A stretch of DNA of 39,126 nt from Pseudoalteromonas sp. XMcav2-N (GTDB lineage: Bacteria > Pseudomonadota > Gammaproteobacteria > Enterobacterales > Alteromonadaceae), in assembly GCF_024124545.1 (NCBI RefSeq), contig NZ_JAMXSF010000028.1, forward strand, positions 1 through 39,126, in the 5' to 3' direction. Shown piece by piece: positions 15,519 to 24,053 of this stretch. A program made the position numbers and the translations under genes. The notes beneath the pieces were generated by a model. That model did no database searches. It worked only from the letters and a program-made list of their open reading frames with translations, and had not been told where the DNA came from. The stretch's first letter is position 1. The number at the start of each line of letters is the position of its first letter.

Positions 15519-17681
15519 TTACTGACCCTCCACTTTGTAGAATACTTTACCGGCAGCTGCCCACTCACGGGTTTGCTCCGACACCTGATAGATTTCGCCT
15601 AAGTGTGCGTACTTATCGGCGATTTTTACGAACTCTGCCAGACCCAGTTGATCCAGATAACGGAATGCACCACCGCGGAACGGCGGGAAGCCAATACCGT
15701 AGATCAGTGCCATATCGGCTTCTTGTGGTGAGGCAACAATGCCTTCTTGCAGACACAGCAGGACTTCGTTGATCATCGGTACCATACAGCGCTCGATGAT
15801 GGTTTGTTTGTCAAACTGTGCCGGTGCATCACAAATCTCGCTCAGCAGGGCAACGGCGTCAGCGTCTTTGCTCTTCTTCAGGCGACCTTTGCGATCCGGT
15901 GCATGCTGGTAGAAGCCTTTCTGGTTTTTCTGTCCAAAGCGATTTGCGTTGGCCAGGTGGGCAACCGGATCTTTCTCCTGACGTGCCATGCGGGTTGGGA
16001 AACCATCTGCCATCACGCCGGTACAGTGATTGGCTGTGTCGATCCCAACAACGTCCAGCAGGTACGCCGGACCCATCGGCCAGCCGAAGACATTTTCCAT
16101 CACTTTATCGACTTGTGTGAAGTCAGCACCTTCAACGACGAGCTGGCTGAAACCGGCAAAGTAAGGGAAGAGTACGCGGTTCACGAAGAAGCCTGGGCAG
16201 TCGTTCACAACAATCGGCGACTTGCCCAGTTTCAGTGCGTAGTCGACAACAGCCGCAACGGTTTCATCCGAGGTTTTCGCGCCACGAATGATTTCAACCA
16301 GTGGCATCTTAGGCACCGGGTTAAAGAAGTGCATACCACAGAAGTGCTCTGGGCGTTCCAGTCCTTCAGCCAGTTCATCAATGCGAATGGTTGAGGTATT
16401 TGAAGTCAGGATGGTGCCTTGTGGTAATTGTTTCTCAAGACCCGCCAGTACAGTTTTCTTGATCTGCGGATTCTCGACAACTGCTTCAACGATGATGTCG
16501 CTGCCTTCCAGGTCACGGTCATTCAGCGTCGGTTTGATCTGCGCCAGTGTGCCAACCATTTTGTCCAGCTTCATGTGGCCGCGCTCGACTTTTTTGCCCA
16601 GCAGCTTAGCCGCTTCACCCATACCTAGGTCCAGTGCGCCCTGGCTGATGTCTTTCATGACAATCGGCGTGCCTTTGTACGCTGACTGGTAAGCAATGCC
16701 ACCGCCCATGATGCCCGCGCCCAGTACCGCTGCTTGTTTGATGTCAGTCTGGCTTTGCTTCGCTTGTTTCTTGGCAACACCTTTAATGTACTGATCGGCC
16801 AGGAAGATCCCGGTTTGTGCCGCCGCTTCAGCGGTTTTGGCCAGCTTGGCGAAGCTTGCGTTCTCAACGGCCATGGCTTCATCGCGACCCATATTGGCAG
16901 CAGTCTTGATGGTTTTAACCGCCATCACAGGTGCCGGGTAGTGACCTTTGGTTTTGGCCATCACCATGCCTTCTGCCATTGCAAAGCTCATGCCTTGCTC
17001 AACGCGGTTCATTTTCAGCGGGTCAAGCTTAATCTGACGTTTGGCACGCCAGTCCAGTTTGCCAGCTGCCGCTTGTTCCATGGTACGCAGTGCCGCGTCC
17101 ATCAGCTTATCCTGAGCAACCACCGCATCCACGGCGCCTACTTTCAGGGCATCGGCTGCGCGGTTCTCTTTACCTGTGGTGATCCAGGTCATCGCGTTGT
17201 CCGCACCAATCAGGCGTGGCAGACGTACGGTACCACCAAAGCCCGGCATAATGCCCAGCTTCACTTCTGGCAGGCCGATCTTGGCGCTGTCAGAGGCAAT
17301 ACGATAATCGGTAGCAAGTACCCACTCACAGCCGCCACCCAGTGCCAGGCCATTGACCGCAGACAGGGTTGGGAAAGGTAAATCTTCTAACGCGTCAAAT
17401 ACGTCAGTGGCCGCTTTGATCCACTCAATCAGCTCTGCTTCAGGGCGGTCAAAGGTAGGCAGGAATTCGAAGATGTCTGCGCCAACAATAAAGTGGTCTT
17501 TGTCGGAGCTAAAGATCAGGCCGTCGATGTCATCGCGTTGCGCCAGCTCTTTGAGCGCCGCATGACAATCTTGCAGGGTTTGCTGAGATAATTTGTTGAC
17601 CGAACCTGGCATACAAAACTTAAACTCAGCGATTTTGCCTTTGCAGAAATCCACAACAAAGGACTCGCGTTTCATTAACAT
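15519..17681 (-). CDS. fadB: Fatty acid oxidation complex alpha subunit FadB
   Basis: FadB combines enoyl-CoA hydratase, isomerase and 3-hydroxyacyl-CoA dehydrogenase activities. The crotonase domain (about 1-190) shows IVGADIFEFL, NGLALGGGCEWVLATDYRI and LPEVKLGIMPGFGGTVRLPR. The NAD-binding fold starts at about 318 with AAVLGAGIMGGGIAYQSA. The dehydrogenase signature HFFNPVPKMPLVEIIRG is near 450, followed by NDCPGFFVNRVLFPYF. At 720 residues it matches E. coli closely. The ATG at 17681 has GGGAGA 6 bases upstream. It forms a two-gene operon with fadA. Its leader carries an inverted repeat that might be a regulatory site. Confidence 0.99.
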   Translation of the reverse strand: MLMKRESFVVDFCKGKIAEFKFCMPGSVNKLSQQTLQDCHAALKELAQRDDIDGLIFSSDKDHFIVGADIFEFLPTFDRPEAELIEWIKAATDVFDALEDLPFPTLSAVNGLALGGGCEWVLATDYRIASDSAKIGLPEVKLGIMPGFGGTVRLPRLIGADNAMTWITTGKENRAADALKVGAVDAVVAQDKLMDAALRTMEQAAAGKLDWRAKRQIKLDPLKMNRVEQGMSFAMAEGMVMAKTKGHYPAPVMAVKTIKTAANMGRDEAMAVENASFAKLAKTAEAAAQTGIFLADQYIKGVAKKQAKQSQTDIKQAAVLGAGIMGGGIAYQSAYKGTPIVMKDISQGALDLGMGEAAKLLGKKVERGHMKLDKMVGTLAQIKPTLNDRDLEGSDIIVEAVVENPQIKKTVLAGLEKQLPQGTILTSNTSTIRIDELAEGLERPEHFCGMHFFNPVPKMPLVEIIRGAKTSDETVAAVVDYALKLGKSPIVVNDCPGFFVNRVLFPYFAGFSQLVVEGADFTQVDKVMENVFGWPMGPAYLLDVVGIDTANHCTGVMADGFPTRMARQEKDPVAHLANANRFGQKNQKGFYQHAPDRKGRLKKSKDADAVALLSEICDAPAQFDKQTIIERCMVPMINEVLLCLQEGIVASPQEADMALIYGIGFPPFRGGAFRYLDQLGLAEFVKIADKYAHLGEIYQVSEQTREWAAAGKVFYKVEGQ

Positions 17682-18036
17682 ACATGTTCTCCCGTGTTTT
17701 TACACTGGTACGATGAGTTGTCATTTCATCCAGTGTGGCGTCTTTAAAAGAAAATTGCAATGAAAAATTTACCGCAGGTTTACTGCAAAGGGTTAGGCAC
17801 AGTGCTAAGGTGGATTCGCTGAATATTTTCCGGGTGGTGTGGTCCGTCCGGACGTTAAGCCACGGGCAAGTTGCGCCATAATAGTCTGATGCTATTGATA
17901 TGGCTGTTCAGACTGCACATAGTGCGCCCGGGCAGGGAACTCAGAGAAAGGAAGGTGTTTTGGAGTGAGCCTTTACCTCAAGCAATTTAGACACCCCAGA
18001 ACATTGACTGCCAACGAAGAGAATGAAAGTTAAAGC
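17682..18036. other. fadB-slt divergent intergenic region with inverted repeats
   Basis: This 355-base gap holds the control regions of two divergent genes. An inverted repeat ACACTGG (17702-17708) / CCAGTGT (17730-17736), with an inner ATGA/TCAT pair, lies just upstream of fadB. A second, GTCCG-TC-CGGAC (17842-17853), sits mid-gap. Neither clearly matches the FadR or PsrA consensus as I know them. I could not fix a convincing promoter or find a small gene here. Confidence 0.45.
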
Positions 18037-19941
18037 ATGATGAAACTATGGTTTAATCGTTTAGCTGCCACTTGCCTTGCGGTGTGTGGTGGGGCCTGGA
18101 GTCACTTAGGGTATGCAGCTGACTCACACCAGGCGTTTAAAGATGCAGAGCGGGTGGCCTGGAGTGGTAACTATCAGGCGTTTAAGAGATCGCTTGAAGA
18201 ACTCGATCATCCTCTAAAGCCTTATGTTGAGGCTACCTTTTATAAGCGTCATCCAAAACTTAAGTATCAGGAAGAGATTGGGCGCTTTTTGTCAATATAT
18301 GATCATACGCCACTGGACTGGATGGTACGCAAGAGCTGGCTGAGCTACCTTAAGCGGCGCAACAAAAAAGCCTTGTTTATTGAGCATTATCAGGATACCA
18401 GCAATGCGGAACTGAAATGTACCTATTTACAGTTTCAACTTGATCTGGGGGCGCCGGAAAAAGCCATTTTGGATCAGGTGGAGCCTTTGTGGGTGGTTGG
18501 TAAATCACAGCCGAAAGCCTGTGACAAGCTGTTTAGTCAATGGCAAAAAGCCGGGTATCGGACACAAGAGTTGGTATGGCAAAGGATCACCCACGCAGCG
18601 CAGGGTGGCCAGGCCTCTTTGCTGAAATATCTGAAAACCCTGCTGCCGCGCAATGAAGCCTATCTGGCTGATCTATATCTTAAGGTGCGTCGCGATCCCA
18701 GCGCCTCAGCAGGCTTATACCGTTATAAGAAGCGCACCGCCAGAGAGGCTGAGATTGCCGTGTATGGTTTGCGCCGCTTGATCTGGCGCGATCCTAAGCT
18801 GGCACTGCGGGCCTGGGACAAATTGCAGGCGATGTTTACCTTTACCCAGGCGCAGCACGATAGTGTGGCCTATCGCTTTGCTTTGGCGCTGGCGTCCAAA
18901 GGGCATGAGCAGGCGAAGTTCTGGTTGAATAAAGTCCCTAAGGAGATGCAGGACAAGAAGCTGCGCCAGTGGCTGATGAGTAACATGCTCAAAGAACAGG
19001 ACTGGGAAGGGATCGCGGTGTTGTTCACGGGTATGGATAACTTAAGTAACGGGCAAATATACTGGCTGGGCTACAGTTATGCCAAACGTAATCAGATGGA
19101 AAAGGCTCAGGCCTTGTGGCGGGAGATTGCGCCAAAACGTGATTACTATGGTTTCCTTGCTGCTGCGCGATTGGACTTACCCGCGCAACTCAATGCCGAG
19201 CCACTCAATGTGCCGCCCAGTATTGTTGCGAAAGTGTCGCAGGCGCCCGGATTTAAGCGGGCGAAGGCGTTGTACGAATTGGAGCGCTTCACCGCTGCAC
19301 GGCGTGAGTGGAATTATCTGACCAATACCTCAAGTACAGCGGAAAAGCTGGCGGCCTCGGTACTGGCGGCCGAGCTCGACTGGTATGACAGCACCATTTA
19401 TACCCTGGCGCAGATCAAGGCCTGGAACTATGTGGATCTGCGTTTCCCAATGGCGTTCGATGATTTGTTTGAACGTTACAGCAAGCGTCATGACGTGGAC
19501 CTGGCTTGGAGTTTTGCGATCGCCCGCAGAGAAAGTTCATTTGCCCCGGATGCCCGCTCGCATGCGGATGCATATGGGCTGATGCAGCTACTGCCCAGCA
19601 CAGCTAAATATGTCGCTAAATCAAGGGTATCTACGCGCCAGTTGATGAAGCCAGCAACCAATATTCGCCTTGGCACAGATTACCTCGATTATCTTAAAGG
19701 TAAGAACAAGGGCAATGAGATCCTCGCTACGGCATCTTATAATGCCGGCTTTCATCGGGTGAAGCGTTGGATCCCACAAGAAGCTATGCCAGCGGAGTTA
19801 TGGATAGAGTTGATCCCATACCGGGAAACGCGTGATTACGTGAAGAACGTGATGGCGTATCGTCAGGTCTATCACACTAAATTGGGGCGGGATGGCAATA
19901 TCCTGGCTGGGATCCTGGACATGCAGATCGGTGGTAAGTAA
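18037..19941 (+). CDS. slt: Soluble lytic murein transglycosylase
   Basis: This periplasmic enzyme cleaves the MurNAc-GlcNAc bond of peptidoglycan with formation of 1,6-anhydro-MurNAc. The 634 residues compare with 645 for E. coli Slt70. A signal peptide covers about residues 1-28 (ending GYAA-DSH). The middle is an alpha-helical superhelix (U and L domains, about 30-470). The C-terminal SLT domain contains ARRESSFAPDARSHADAYGL, with the catalytic Glu near 499, followed by GLMQLLPSTAKYVA and SYNAGFHRVKRW. It sits between fadB and pepQ, genes that are adjacent in E. coli. Start choice between the first and second ATG (18037 or 18040) is open. Confidence 0.95.
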   Translation: MMKLWFNRLAATCLAVCGGAWSHLGYAADSHQAFKDAERVAWSGNYQAFKRSLEELDHPLKPYVEATFYKRHPKLKYQEEIGRFLSIYDHTPLDWMVRKSWLSYLKRRNKKALFIEHYQDTSNAELKCTYLQFQLDLGAPEKAILDQVEPLWVVGKSQPKACDKLFSQWQKAGYRTQELVWQRITHAAQGGQASLLKYLKTLLPRNEAYLADLYLKVRRDPSASAGLYRYKKRTAREAEIAVYGLRRLIWRDPKLALRAWDKLQAMFTFTQAQHDSVAYRFALALASKGHEQAKFWLNKVPKEMQDKKLRQWLMSNMLKEQDWEGIAVLFTGMDNLSNGQIYWLGYSYAKRNQMEKAQALWREIAPKRDYYGFLAAARLDLPAQLNAEPLNVPPSIVAKVSQAPGFKRAKALYELERFTAARREWNYLTNTSSTAEKLAASVLAAELDWYDSTIYTLAQIKAWNYVDLRFPMAFDDLFERYSKRHDVDLAWSFAIARRESSFAPDARSHADAYGLMQLLPSTAKYVAKSRVSTRQLMKPATNIRLGTDYLDYLKGKNKGNEILATASYNAGFHRVKRWIPQEAMPAELWIELIPYRETRDYVKNVMAYRQVYHTKLGRDGNILAGILDMQIGGK

Positions 19942-19954
19942 ACACAGATTTGTT

Positions 19955-19982
19955 GGTCTGTCTCGCAACAGCGAGGCCGACC
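19955..19982 (+). terminator. Hairpin after slt
   Basis: GGTC-T-GTCTCGC and GCGAGGC-C-GACC form a stem of about 12 bp with one mismatch and the loop AACA, 13 bases past the slt stop. It lacks a T-run, so termination is uncertain. Confidence 0.4.
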
Positions 19983-20062
19983 GCAGCCCACTTTACTTCT
20001 TTAAATCGGTAGCGCTATGTTAGACTCAGTCACAAGCGAATTAAATAAAAATGGGTACACCA

Positions 20063-21388
20063 ATGGAACAATTAGCAAACTTGTATGCTGAGCATATTGC
20101 AACGCTGCAACAGCGTACAAAGACCATTATTGAACGTGAGAACCTGGATGGACTCGTGATCCACTCAGGACAAGCCAAACGCCAGTTTCTGGATGATATG
20201 TATTATCCGTTCAAGGTGAACCCTCAATTCAAAGCATGGTTACCGGTCATCGATAATCCGCACTGCTGGCTGGTGGTCAATGGCACTGATAAACCTAAGC
20301 TGATCTTCTACCGTCCGGTGGATTTTTGGCACAAAGTACCGGATGAGCCGAGTGACTTCTGGGCCGACTACTTTGATATTCAATTGCTTCTGCAGCCTGA
20401 TCAGGTTGAGCAATTCTTACCGTATGACAAAGCCAGCCTGGCGTATATTGGTGAGTATCTTGAGGTGGCACAGGCACTGGGCTTCACTCAGATGAACCCT
20501 GAGCCGGTGATGAATTACCTGCACTTCCATCGTGCTTACAAGACCAGTTATGAGCTTACCTGTCTGCGCGAAGCAAACCGCCTTGCCGTGCTAGGTCATA
20601 AGGCTGCACGGGATGCTTTTTATGCCAAAGAGTCCGAGTATGGCATTCAGCAGGCTTACCTGCAAGCCACTGAGCATATGGAAAATGACACGCCTTATGG
20701 CAATATAGTGGCATTAAACGAAAACTGCGCCATTCTGCATTATACCCATTTTGAGCGCCGTGCTCCGCAGCAGCATGTGTCATTCCTGATCGATGCCGGT
20801 GCCAATTTTAATGGCTATGCTTCTGATATTACCCGTACCTATGACTTTGCGCGCAAGGGAGAGTTTGCCGACCTGATCAAGGTGATGAACACCCATCAGA
20901 TTGAACTGGGTCAGGCATTACAGCCGGGTAAATTGTATGGTGAGTTGCACCTTGACTGCCATAAGCGTGTTGCTCAGGTGCTGATAGATTTCGATCTGGT
21001 GCGCGGCCTGAGTGTAGAAGGGATCCTGGAGCAGGGGGTTACGTCTACCTTCTTCCCGCATGGTCTGGGCCACCATCTAGGCTTACAAGTGCACGATATG
21101 GGTGGCTTTATGGCGGATGAGTTGGGGACACATCAGGCACCGCCGGAAGGTCATCCATTCCTGCGCTGTACGCGTAAGATTGAAGCTAACCAGGTATTCA
21201 CGATAGAGCCTGGCCTGTATTTTATTGATTCATTGCTGGGCGAGCTGGCGCAAACCGATAACAAACAGTATGTAAACTGGGACAAGGTTGACGCGTTTAA
21301 GCCGTATGGCGGCATTCGTATCGAAGATAATATTATTGTTCATGATGATCATCTTGAAAATATGACTCGGGATCTGGCGCTGGACTAA
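20063..21388 (+). CDS. pepQ: Xaa-Pro dipeptidase (prolidase), OPAA-like
   Basis: PepQ hydrolyses dipeptides with a C-terminal proline using a binuclear manganese centre. Metal ligands of the pita-bread fold are visible: Asp244 and Asp255 in IDAGANFNGYASDITRTY, the histidine in HGLGHHLGLQVHD, and the glutamates in FTIEPGLYFID and GGIRIEDNI. Its sequence is very close, from memory, to the Alteromonas enzyme known as organophosphorus acid anhydrolase, a prolidase with side activity on phosphotriesters. I chose the ATG at 20063 (441 residues) because MEQLANLYAEHIATLQ aligns with that enzyme and E. coli PepQ; an in-frame ATG at 20051 is also possible. A terminator follows directly. Confidence 0.97.
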   Translation: MEQLANLYAEHIATLQQRTKTIIERENLDGLVIHSGQAKRQFLDDMYYPFKVNPQFKAWLPVIDNPHCWLVVNGTDKPKLIFYRPVDFWHKVPDEPSDFWADYFDIQLLLQPDQVEQFLPYDKASLAYIGEYLEVAQALGFTQMNPEPVMNYLHFHRAYKTSYELTCLREANRLAVLGHKAARDAFYAKESEYGIQQAYLQATEHMENDTPYGNIVALNENCAILHYTHFERRAPQQHVSFLIDAGANFNGYASDITRTYDFARKGEFADLIKVMNTHQIELGQALQPGKLYGELHLDCHKRVAQVLIDFDLVRGLSVEGILEQGVTSTFFPHGLGHHLGLQVHDMGGFMADELGTHQAPPEGHPFLRCTRKIEANQVFTIEPGLYFIDSLLGELAQTDNKQYVNWDKVDAFKPYGGIRIEDNIIVHDDHLENMTRDLALD

Positions 21389-21420
21389 GCTTTGTCCTGT
21401 GCCAAACTGAACTGTGTTAA

Positions 21421-21450
21421 ACTGGGAGCCAAGTGCTCCCAGTGTTTTTT
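21421..21450 (+). terminator. Rho-independent terminator after pepQ, abutting yigZ
   Basis: ACTGGGAGC (21421-21429), a 5-base loop, GCTCCCAGT (21435-21443) and a T-run to 21450. It ends only 5-11 bases before the yigZ start codon. Confidence 0.85.
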
Positions 21451-21461
21451 GTTGAATGCCC

Positions 21462-22079
21462 ATGTCTGAATACGCCATTCCCAGCAGTCCCATATCTCAT
21501 CACGAAGAAATTAAGAAAAGTACTTTTATTGTGCATATTGCCCATACGCCGACGATTGCTGATGCCAAAGCATTTATTCGCGCCATTAATGAGCAATACC
21601 CGGATGCACGACATAACTGCTGGGCCCATATCGCCGGTGCGCCGGGCGGCAGCCATGTACTGGGGTTTTCAGACGATGGGGAACCTAATGGTACAGCAGG
21701 TAAGCCGATGCTGAACGTGTTACTCGGCTCCGGGTTAGGTGAGATCACCGCGGTAACAACCCGTTATTTTGGCGGTATTAAGCTGGGAACAGGCGGCTTG
21801 GTGAGGGCCTATGGCGGGACGCTCAACAATGCCCTGGATACGCTGCCTACTCAAATAAAGATCCCCGCAAGCAAGTTGGTAGGTGAATCTGACTATGCGC
21901 TGCAGGGGAATATAGAGCAGCACTTCAGTAGCCAGTACACCGTACTAAGTATAGATAAACAGTATGGCGCGACGATTCAGTGGGAAATTGAACTCGACAG
22001 CAGAGAGGCCAAAGCCGCCATCGCGTCAGTATATGATCTTACTCATGGAGCAGTCTCACTGACCCTCAAAGAGCCCTGA
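21462..22079 (+). CDS. yigZ: IMPACT/YigZ family protein
   Basis: This is the conserved two-domain YigZ/YvyE family, related to the eukaryotic translation regulator IMPACT; its bacterial role is unclear. The N-terminal domain carries family motifs HEEIKKSTFIVHIAHT, PDARHNCWAH, GFSDDGEPNGTAGKPML and TRYFGGIKLGTGGLVRAYG. The C-terminal ~70 residues form a ferredoxin-like domain. The ATG at 21462 (205 residues) aligns with the E. coli start; another ATG lies at 21456. Neither has a Shine-Dalgarno sequence, because the T-run of the pepQ terminator occupies that position. Translation may therefore be low or depend on read-through transcripts. Confidence 0.93.
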   Translation: MSEYAIPSSPISHHEEIKKSTFIVHIAHTPTIADAKAFIRAINEQYPDARHNCWAHIAGAPGGSHVLGFSDDGEPNGTAGKPMLNVLLGSGLGEITAVTTRYFGGIKLGTGGLVRAYGGTLNNALDTLPTQIKIPASKLVGESDYALQGNIEQHFSSQYTVLSIDKQYGATIQWEIELDSREAKAAIASVYDLTHGAVSLTLKEP

Positions 22080-22155
22080 GCGGGGTTTCGCGGTTTACTA
22101 ACCGAGTGATGTATTAGACAATCAGGTGTAATTACAATAACTCGCGAATCGCGCT

Positions 22156-23607
22156 ATGCAATTTCGTACCATTATAAAGATACTCGGACAGCTTGTTGCG
22201 CTCTTTAGTCTGACCATGGTGCCACCGGCGCTGGTGTCTTTGATCTATAAGGACGGCGGCGGTGTGCCGTTTGTTCTGGCATTTATCTTTAGTGTTCTGA
22301 TTGGCCTGATGGCCTACTACCCGAACCGCAAAGAGCAGGGCGATCTGAAAGCCAGAGAGGGCTTTTTGATTGTGGTCTTGTTCTGGCTGGTACTAGGGGC
22401 CTTCGCGGCCGTGCCGCTGATTTTCTTAAGTGAACCGAATCTGTCGTTTGCGGATGCCGTTTTTGAGGCGTTTTCCGGTCTGACAACCACAGGTGCAACA
22501 GTGCTGACGGGTATTGAGTATTTACCTAAGTCGGTGCTTTTCTATCGTCAGCAACTACAGTGGCTCGGCGGTATGGGGATCATCGTATTGGCCGTTGCTG
22601 TACTGCCTATGCTTGGCGTAGGTGGCATGCAGCTCTATCGGGCTGAAACGCCAGGCCCAGTTAAAGATTCCAAAATGACACCGCGTATTGCCGATACGGC
22701 TAAGCACTTATGGTATATCTATGTGACGTTAACACTGGCCTGTACGTTGGCGTATGCCTGGGCAGGTATGAGCTGGTTTGATGCTATTTGCCATGCGTTT
22801 GCGACCATCGCCATCGGTGGGTTCTCAACCTATGATGCCTCGATTGGTTACTTCGACAGTCCGATGATCAATGCCATTTGCGTGTTCTTCCTGCTTATCG
22901 CAGCGGCCAACTTTTCCTTGCATTATGCCGCCGTGGCGGGTCGTAATATCAAGGTCTATTTCAGAGACCCCGAACTTAAAGTCTTTTTGTTTATTCAGCT
23001 GGCACTGGTGGTGTTATGTTTTGCTGTACTGTCCTCCAAGCAGGTATACAGCAATGGAGATGAAACCCTGGACCATGCTTTGTTTCAGGCGGTGTCTATC
23101 AGTACCACTGCGGGCTTTGCCACAGACAGCTTTGCAGCCTGGCCTTTGTTCCTGCCAATTTTGCTGATTTTTTCTAGCTTTATTGGGGGCTGTGCCGGCT
23201 CGACGGGCGGCGGTATGAAAGTGGTGCGGGTGTTTTTACTCTATCTGCAGGGGATCCGGGAGCTTAACCGCCTGGTGCATCCGCGTGCCATCTATTCTAT
23301 TAAGTTAGGCCGCAAAGCGTTACCCGACAAAGTTGTGGAAGCGGTATGGGGGTTCTTTTCAGCGTATGCACTGGTATTTGTGATCATCATGATTGCACTA
23401 TTGGGCACCGGCCTGGATAACATTACAGCTTTCTCTGCCACTGCGGCCTGTCTGAATAACCTGGGCCCGGGCCTGGGCGATGTAGCCGCACATTATGGTG
23501 ATATTCCTGATTCTGCGAAATGGATCCTGACCATCGCCATGGTCTTCGGCCGCCTCGAGATCTTCACCTTGCTGGTTTTGTTCACCCCCACATTCTGGCG
23601 TGGGTGA
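22156..23607 (+). CDS. trkH: Trk potassium uptake system membrane protein TrkH
   Basis: TrkH is the potassium-translocating inner-membrane subunit and works with the cytoplasmic gating ring TrkA. The 483 residues equal the E. coli length. The four pore repeats are visible with their selectivity-filter segments: LTTTGATVLTG (about 110), ATIAIGGFSTYD (about 218), ISTTAGFATD (about 318) and LNNLGPGLGDV (about 435). The gate region includes GGCAGSTGGGMKVVR. The C-terminal FTPTFWR end is as in the family. The gene follows pepQ-yigZ as in E. coli, but here trkA lies only 1.7 kb downstream on the other strand. Confidence 0.98.
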   Translation: MQFRTIIKILGQLVALFSLTMVPPALVSLIYKDGGGVPFVLAFIFSVLIGLMAYYPNRKEQGDLKAREGFLIVVLFWLVLGAFAAVPLIFLSEPNLSFADAVFEAFSGLTTTGATVLTGIEYLPKSVLFYRQQLQWLGGMGIIVLAVAVLPMLGVGGMQLYRAETPGPVKDSKMTPRIADTAKHLWYIYVTLTLACTLAYAWAGMSWFDAICHAFATIAIGGFSTYDASIGYFDSPMINAICVFFLLIAAANFSLHYAAVAGRNIKVYFRDPELKVFLFIQLALVVLCFAVLSSKQVYSNGDETLDHALFQAVSISTTAGFATDSFAAWPLFLPILLIFSSFIGGCAGSTGGGMKVVRVFLLYLQGIRELNRLVHPRAIYSIKLGRKALPDKVVEAVWGFFSAYALVFVIIMIALLGTGLDNITAFSATAACLNNLGPGLGDVAAHYGDIPDSAKWILTIAMVFGRLEIFTLLVLFTPTFWRG

Positions 23608-23760
23608 AGCACGGTCGCTACGCGACGACGAGTGACTTAACGTCACTCGGAGAGTGCCGGGGGCGCCGAGCCGTGGATGGCCGAGCCGGAATACACCGCC
23701 ATGGACGGCTTTGGATACCTATCGCTTGCTCACCCGCACATTGGTGATTCCCTAAACTGA
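23608..23760. repeat. GC-rich cluster of short palindromes after trkH
   Basis: Hairpins stand in a row. GTCGC-TAC-GCGAC (23614-23626) starts six bases past the trkH stop. CGAGTGAC-TTAAC-GTCACTCG (23629-23649) is perfect. An imperfect pair follows, GCCGTGGATGGCCG (about 23669-23682) against CCGCCATGGACGGC. Base composition is clearly richer in G and C than the AT-rich DNA that follows. There is no T-run. It could be a transcript-stabilising or terminating structure, or a decayed repetitive extragenic element; copies elsewhere are unknown. Short open frames here are not supported as genes. Confidence 0.5.
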
Positions 23761-24053
23761 TAGACCCTGATAAAGGTATATTTGTAAATTAAACGCATTT
23801 TTTTCATCTGAGAACATCACTTTTAAAATAATAATAGTGAATTAAAATCAGGTGGTTACGAGATGCTGTGTAAATTTTTGCCTTCCTTTGGTTAACTCCA
23901 GTTAAAAAAATATATCAAAAAACGCAAAAAATGCATTTTTTCATTAGCGCTGATGTCATATTTGTATCGTCAGGGTTAAATCCCTACTTTTATAGTCTAC
24001 CCACACAGGAAGGTGGGTGTTGCCAGATAACAAAACTATGAGGAATGGCCGAG
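23761..24053 (+). promoter_or_regulatory. AT-rich region upstream of the 24054 gene
   Basis: This stretch is strongly AT-rich and has no gene. It contains the perfect palindrome AAAAAATGCATTTTTT (23926-23941). A possible promoter is TTGTAT (about 23961-23966) with TACTTT 17 bases on, or TATAGT slightly later. A leader hairpin ACCCAC/GTGGGT (23999-24018) precedes the ribosome site GAGGA. The features suggest a regulated gene, but the promoter call is weak. Confidence 0.35.

Noticed and set aside
15278..17565. Several long plus-strand open frames of 100-215 codons opposite fadA and fadB
   Set aside because: They are antisense shadows of strongly conserved genes with no ribosome sites and unnatural His/Arg/Cys-rich composition.
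17842..17853. GTCCG-TC-CGGAC as a FadR operator
   Set aside because: It lacks the TGGTC...GACCA core of FadR sites and lies far from the fadB start, so I list it only as an inverted repeat.
23520..23747. A 75-codon open frame overlapping the trkH end and the palindrome cluster
   Set aside because: It overlaps trkH in another frame, has no ribosome site, and contains hairpin sequence.
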